DNA of 16,900 nt from contig JAQBUV010000056.1 of assembly GCA_027623815.1 (NCBI GenBank), positions 1-16,900 of the forward strand, in the 5' to 3' direction. Positions within the stretch are counted from its first letter, which is position 1; each line of letters opens with the position of its first letter. The position numbers and the translations under genes were made by a program. Under the pieces are notes generated by a model. It saw only the letters and a program-made list of their open reading frames with translations, was not told the DNA's origin and did no database searches. Positions 14,697 to 16,900 of this stretch are shown here, piece after piece. The DNA comes from Casp-Chloro-G3 sp002816715 (GTDB lineage Bacteria; Chloroflexota; Dehalococcoidia; Lucifugimonadales; UBA3495).

Positions 14697-15154
14697 CCCC
14701 AGAACCAGGCCCGGTGCCCAAGTCGTGGCAGGTGGGACCCGCTCACCCTGAAGACCTCAAGCAGATCGAAAAACTGGTGGCTTCAGTAGGCGGCGACTTG
14801 GAACGCCTGCAACCCGAACAGTTCATCGTCGCCAGACACTCGGTCGCCAGAGACTCGGAACAACAGATAATCGGTTGCGTCCGGCTCAAGCCCTACCTGG
14901 GCTTCTGCGAGTTGGCCAGCTTGGCAGTCTCCAACGAATGGCGGACCAGCGGCGTAGGCCGGGAAATGGTCGGCCGCATATTGGAGTCACACCAAGGGCC
15001 AGTCTACCTGATATGTGAAGATGCGGTGATTGACTACTTCCGCCGGTTCGGCTTCGACCTGATCCCCATGTCCGAGGTGCTGCCGGGATTGGAGTCCAAG
15101 ATAGCTAGATATACGGCAGTGGCCGGGCACATAAACGTCATGCGTCGGGATTAA
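14693..15154 (+). CDS. Short N-acetylglutamate-synthase-like GNAT acetyltransferase
   Basis: The 153-residue GNAT protein probably acetylates the amino group of glutamate with acetyl-CoA, the entry step of the arginine pathway. The acetyl-CoA-binding loop is RTSGVG (84-89) after ELASLAVSNEW, and the C-terminal FRRFGFDLIPMSEVLPGLESKI segment resembles the single-domain ArgA class rather than the two-domain kinase-like form. Its ATG overlaps the argG stop (14693-14696), so it is translationally coupled to argG, which supports an arginine role. A direct duplication, VARHS-VARDS at 47-56, lengthens the region before the fourth strand. General GNAT function is firm; substrate is inference. Confidence 0.75.
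   Translation: MTPEPGPVPKSWQVGPAHPEDLKQIEKLVASVGGDLERLQPEQFIVARHSVARDSEQQIIGCVRLKPYLGFCELASLAVSNEWRTSGVGREMVGRILESHQGPVYLICEDAVIDYFRRFGFDLIPMSEVLPGLESKIARYTAVAGHINVMRRD
14828..14857 (+). repeat. 15-bp tandem duplication in the GNAT gene
   Basis: Two adjacent 15-base units (14828-14842 and 14843-14857) match at 14 of 15 positions and encode VARHS and VARDS. The frame is kept. Confidence 0.85.
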
Positions 15155-15278
15155 TACCTGACCGACAAACCGACCATTCATAGGAACAAACCACCCCATT
15201 CACAACCCTCCCTATTCAGTGGTACGCTATTGTCTGCTCGTTTCAGCTTTAGGGAACGAGCAAAAGCAAGGAGACGAC

Positions 15279-16445
15279 ATGATCCTAGCCAACCGAATGA
15301 TGAACCTGGGCACCGAAACCGCCTTCGAGATTCTAGCCAAAGCCCGCGCGTTAGAGGCCCAGGGCAAAGAAATCATCCATCTGGAGATTGGTGAACCCGA
15401 TTTCGACACTCCCAAGCATATAGTCGAAACGGGAATCAAAGCCCTCCAGGACGGGCAGACCCACTACGGCCCCACTCCAGGACTGCCTCAGCTACGCGAG
15501 GCAATTGCTCGCAACAGTCGGGAAGTTCGCGGCATTGATACCGACCCATCCCACGTGGTGGTTACTCCCGGAGCCAAGCCAATTATGTTTTATGTAATCT
15601 TGGCCCTGGCCGAGCCTGGCGTGGAAGTTATCTACCCCAATCCAGGATTCCCCATCTACGAATCCATGATCCGATTCTGCGGGGCTACTCCCGTGCCAAT
15701 GCAGCTCCTGGAAGAAAAAAACTACCACCCTGACTTGAAAGACCTGGAGCAGAAAATCACCGACCGTACCCGCCTGATCATCATCAACTCACCGGAGAAT
15801 CCCTGTGGCTCCACCCTTAGTCGGGCAGAATTAGAGACCATCGCCAATCTGGCCAAGCAACGCAAAGACCTTTACGTGATGTCTGATGAAATCTACAAGG
15901 ACATTCTCTACGTCGGCGAGCACCACAGCATCGCCGCCTTCCCAGAAATGGCCGACCGAACCATTATCCTGGACGGCTTCTCCAAGAGCTACGCCATGAC
16001 CGGCTGGCGGCTGGGCTACGGCATCATGCCCGAAGAACTGGTACCCCATATCACCAAGCTGGCGGTCAACAGCGTTTCCTGCCCCGCCACCTTCAGCCAA
16101 CTGGCCGCCGTCGCTGCCCTGGACGGGCCACAAGATGCAGTACAGGCAATGGCCGCTGAGTTCTCGCAGCGTAGAAGGTTGATCACCGACGGCCTACGCA
16201 GCATTCCGGGCATCAACTGCCCAGAGCCAGAGGGCGCCTTTTATGCCTTCCCCAGCATCAAGGGGACTGGCCTCAGCAGCGCCGAATTTGAGGAACGAGC
16301 AATGAGTGAGGCAGGAGTAGCACTGCTATCTGGAGCAGCCTTTGGCCGGTACGGTGAGGGATACGTGCGGCTATCCTACGCCAACTCTCAGGAAAACATT
16401 CAGAAGGCCCTGGACAACCTGGGGAAATTTGTTAAAGGCCTTTAA
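15279..16445 (+). CDS. Class I/II PLP aminotransferase, aspartate/aromatic type
   Basis: This 388-residue enzyme probably transaminates aspartate or a related amino acid with 2-oxoglutarate. Typical class I features are LEIGEPDFDTP (35-45), THYGPTPGLPQLREAI (61-76), SDEIY (202-206) with the pyridine-contacting aspartate, and the Schiff-base lysine K236 in DGFSKSYAMTGWRLGY. The usual NSPxNPTG motif reads NSPENPCGS (170-178), an uncommon change at the threonine. The C-terminal RLSYANS holds the substrate-carboxylate arginine. I start at the ATG at 15279 because AAGGAG (15268-15273) lies five bases upstream; an upstream GTG at 15219 has no ribosome site. If aspartate is its product, it would feed ArgG, which is suggestive. 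The cupin gene follows after 29 bases. Confidence 0.9.
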   Translation: MILANRMMNLGTETAFEILAKARALEAQGKEIIHLEIGEPDFDTPKHIVETGIKALQDGQTHYGPTPGLPQLREAIARNSREVRGIDTDPSHVVVTPGAKPIMFYVILALAEPGVEVIYPNPGFPIYESMIRFCGATPVPMQLLEEKNYHPDLKDLEQKITDRTRLIIINSPENPCGSTLSRAELETIANLAKQRKDLYVMSDEIYKDILYVGEHHSIAAFPEMADRTIILDGFSKSYAMTGWRLGYGIMPEELVPHITKLAVNSVSCPATFSQLAAVAALDGPQDAVQAMAAEFSQRRRLITDGLRSIPGINCPEPEGAFYAFPSIKGTGLSSAEFEERAMSEAGVALLSGAAFGRYGEGYVRLSYANSQENIQKALDNLGKFVKGL

Positions 16446-16474
16446 CCCAGAACATTGTTCAGGAGAACAACAAG

Positions 16475-16867
16475 ATGCCTGAAATTAAGGTTATCCATCC
16501 CGGTCAACTGGAAACCGAGATATGCTCCGGGGCCATGACCAGGCTGGCCGGGGTATCGGAAACCCTAGCCGGCGCATCGGGCATACACCTGGCCATCGCG
16601 ACGATACCTCCCGGTTGCGCCTCCAGTCCTCACCACCACGTTAACTGCGAATCAGCTATCTACGTGCTCAAGGGACACGGCAGGTTTATCACCGGGCCAA
16701 ACCTGGAGAACGAACTTGCCATTGGGCCTGGCGACTTCATCTATGTTCCAGCACAGTCGGTACACCAGCCGATCAACGACGGAACCGAACCAATGGAGTT
16801 AATCGTCGCCCGCAATACTCCCGTAGAAATTGTAGAGGAATACCAGCCACCAAAGACCAAAGCTTAA
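16475..16867 (+). CDS. Small cupin-domain protein
   Basis: The 130-residue protein is a single cupin barrel. Motif 1 is seen as PGCASSPHHHVNCESAIYVL, with H53, H55 and E59 as likely metal ligands and KGHG after them. Motif 2 is GPGDFIYVPAQSVHQPIND, with H97 as the fourth ligand and N101. An intact ligand set suggests a metal-binding enzyme or small-molecule binder, but the substrate cannot be read from the sequence. AGGAG (16461-16465) precedes the ATG by nine bases. It follows the aminotransferase by 29 bases on the same strand, so cotranscription is likely. The remaining 33 bases of the window hold nothing recognisable. Confidence 0.88.
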   Translation: MPEIKVIHPGQLETEICSGAMTRLAGVSETLAGASGIHLAIATIPPGCASSPHHHVNCESAIYVLKGHGRFITGPNLENELAIGPGDFIYVPAQSVHQPINDGTEPMELIVARNTPVEIVEEYQPPKTKA

Positions 16868-16900
16868 CCGAACCAACTCCATCCAGCGTCAAGACCAGCA

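Noticed and set aside
15219..15278. GTG start for the class I aminotransferase at 15219
   Set aside because: There is no ribosome site, the extra 20 residues do not look like the family, and AAGGAG precedes the ATG at 15279.

Overview
The window is chromosomal DNA, roughly 56% G+C by eye, with dense genes, short spacers, Shine-Dalgarno sites of the AGGAGG type and housekeeping amino-acid genes. The gene content (post-COAP-1-type surface protein, DUF1015 protein, UPF0182 membrane protein, class V aminotransferase, scattered arginine genes) suggests a Chloroflexota-like bacterium, perhaps the Dehalococcoidia/SAR202 side. That assignment is inference from family content only; there is no rRNA gene here.

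Layout. (1) 1-1637: an IS1182-type insertion sequence with a minus-strand transposase and imperfect 18-bp terminal inverted repeats. (2) 1638-2382: the surviving 3' part of a secreted or surface protein gene whose 5' end was removed or separated by the IS. (3) 2617-4416: a PLP-dependent class V aminotransferase with its own extended -10 promoter, then an orphan coiled-coil protein. (4) 4445-6893, minus strand: a DUF1015 protein and, upstream of it, a class II Fic protein with a C-terminal helix-turn-helix. The Fic promoter carries several copies of a TGATA-N-TATCA palindrome. (5) 7023-15154: an arginine-biosynthesis block, argJ-argB, then a UPF0182 seven-helix membrane protein, argD, a solo HicB-like protein, argG and a short N-acetylglutamate-synthase-like GNAT protein. 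(6) 15279-16867: a class I aminotransferase and a small cupin.

How the genes work together. ArgJ (acetyl recycling and possibly acetyl-CoA-dependent synthesis), ArgB, ArgD, ArgG and the ArgA-like GNAT supply most of the route from glutamate to argininosuccinate. ArgC, the carbamoyltransferase ArgF and ArgH are not in the window. ATGA stop/start overlaps couple the UPF0182 gene to argD and argG to the acetyltransferase gene, so the membrane protein is translated as part of the arginine unit although its function is unknown. The class V aminotransferase and the DUF1015 protein may both bear on serine metabolism.

The least ordinary items are the Fic gene with its operator-like palindromes, the DUF1015 protein with a ParB/SerK-like motif facing an aminotransferase gene, the apparently leaderless UPF0182 gene inside the arginine block, and the IS-truncated surface protein. 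I see no CRISPR array, phage, tRNA, rRNA or clearly new multi-gene defence system.
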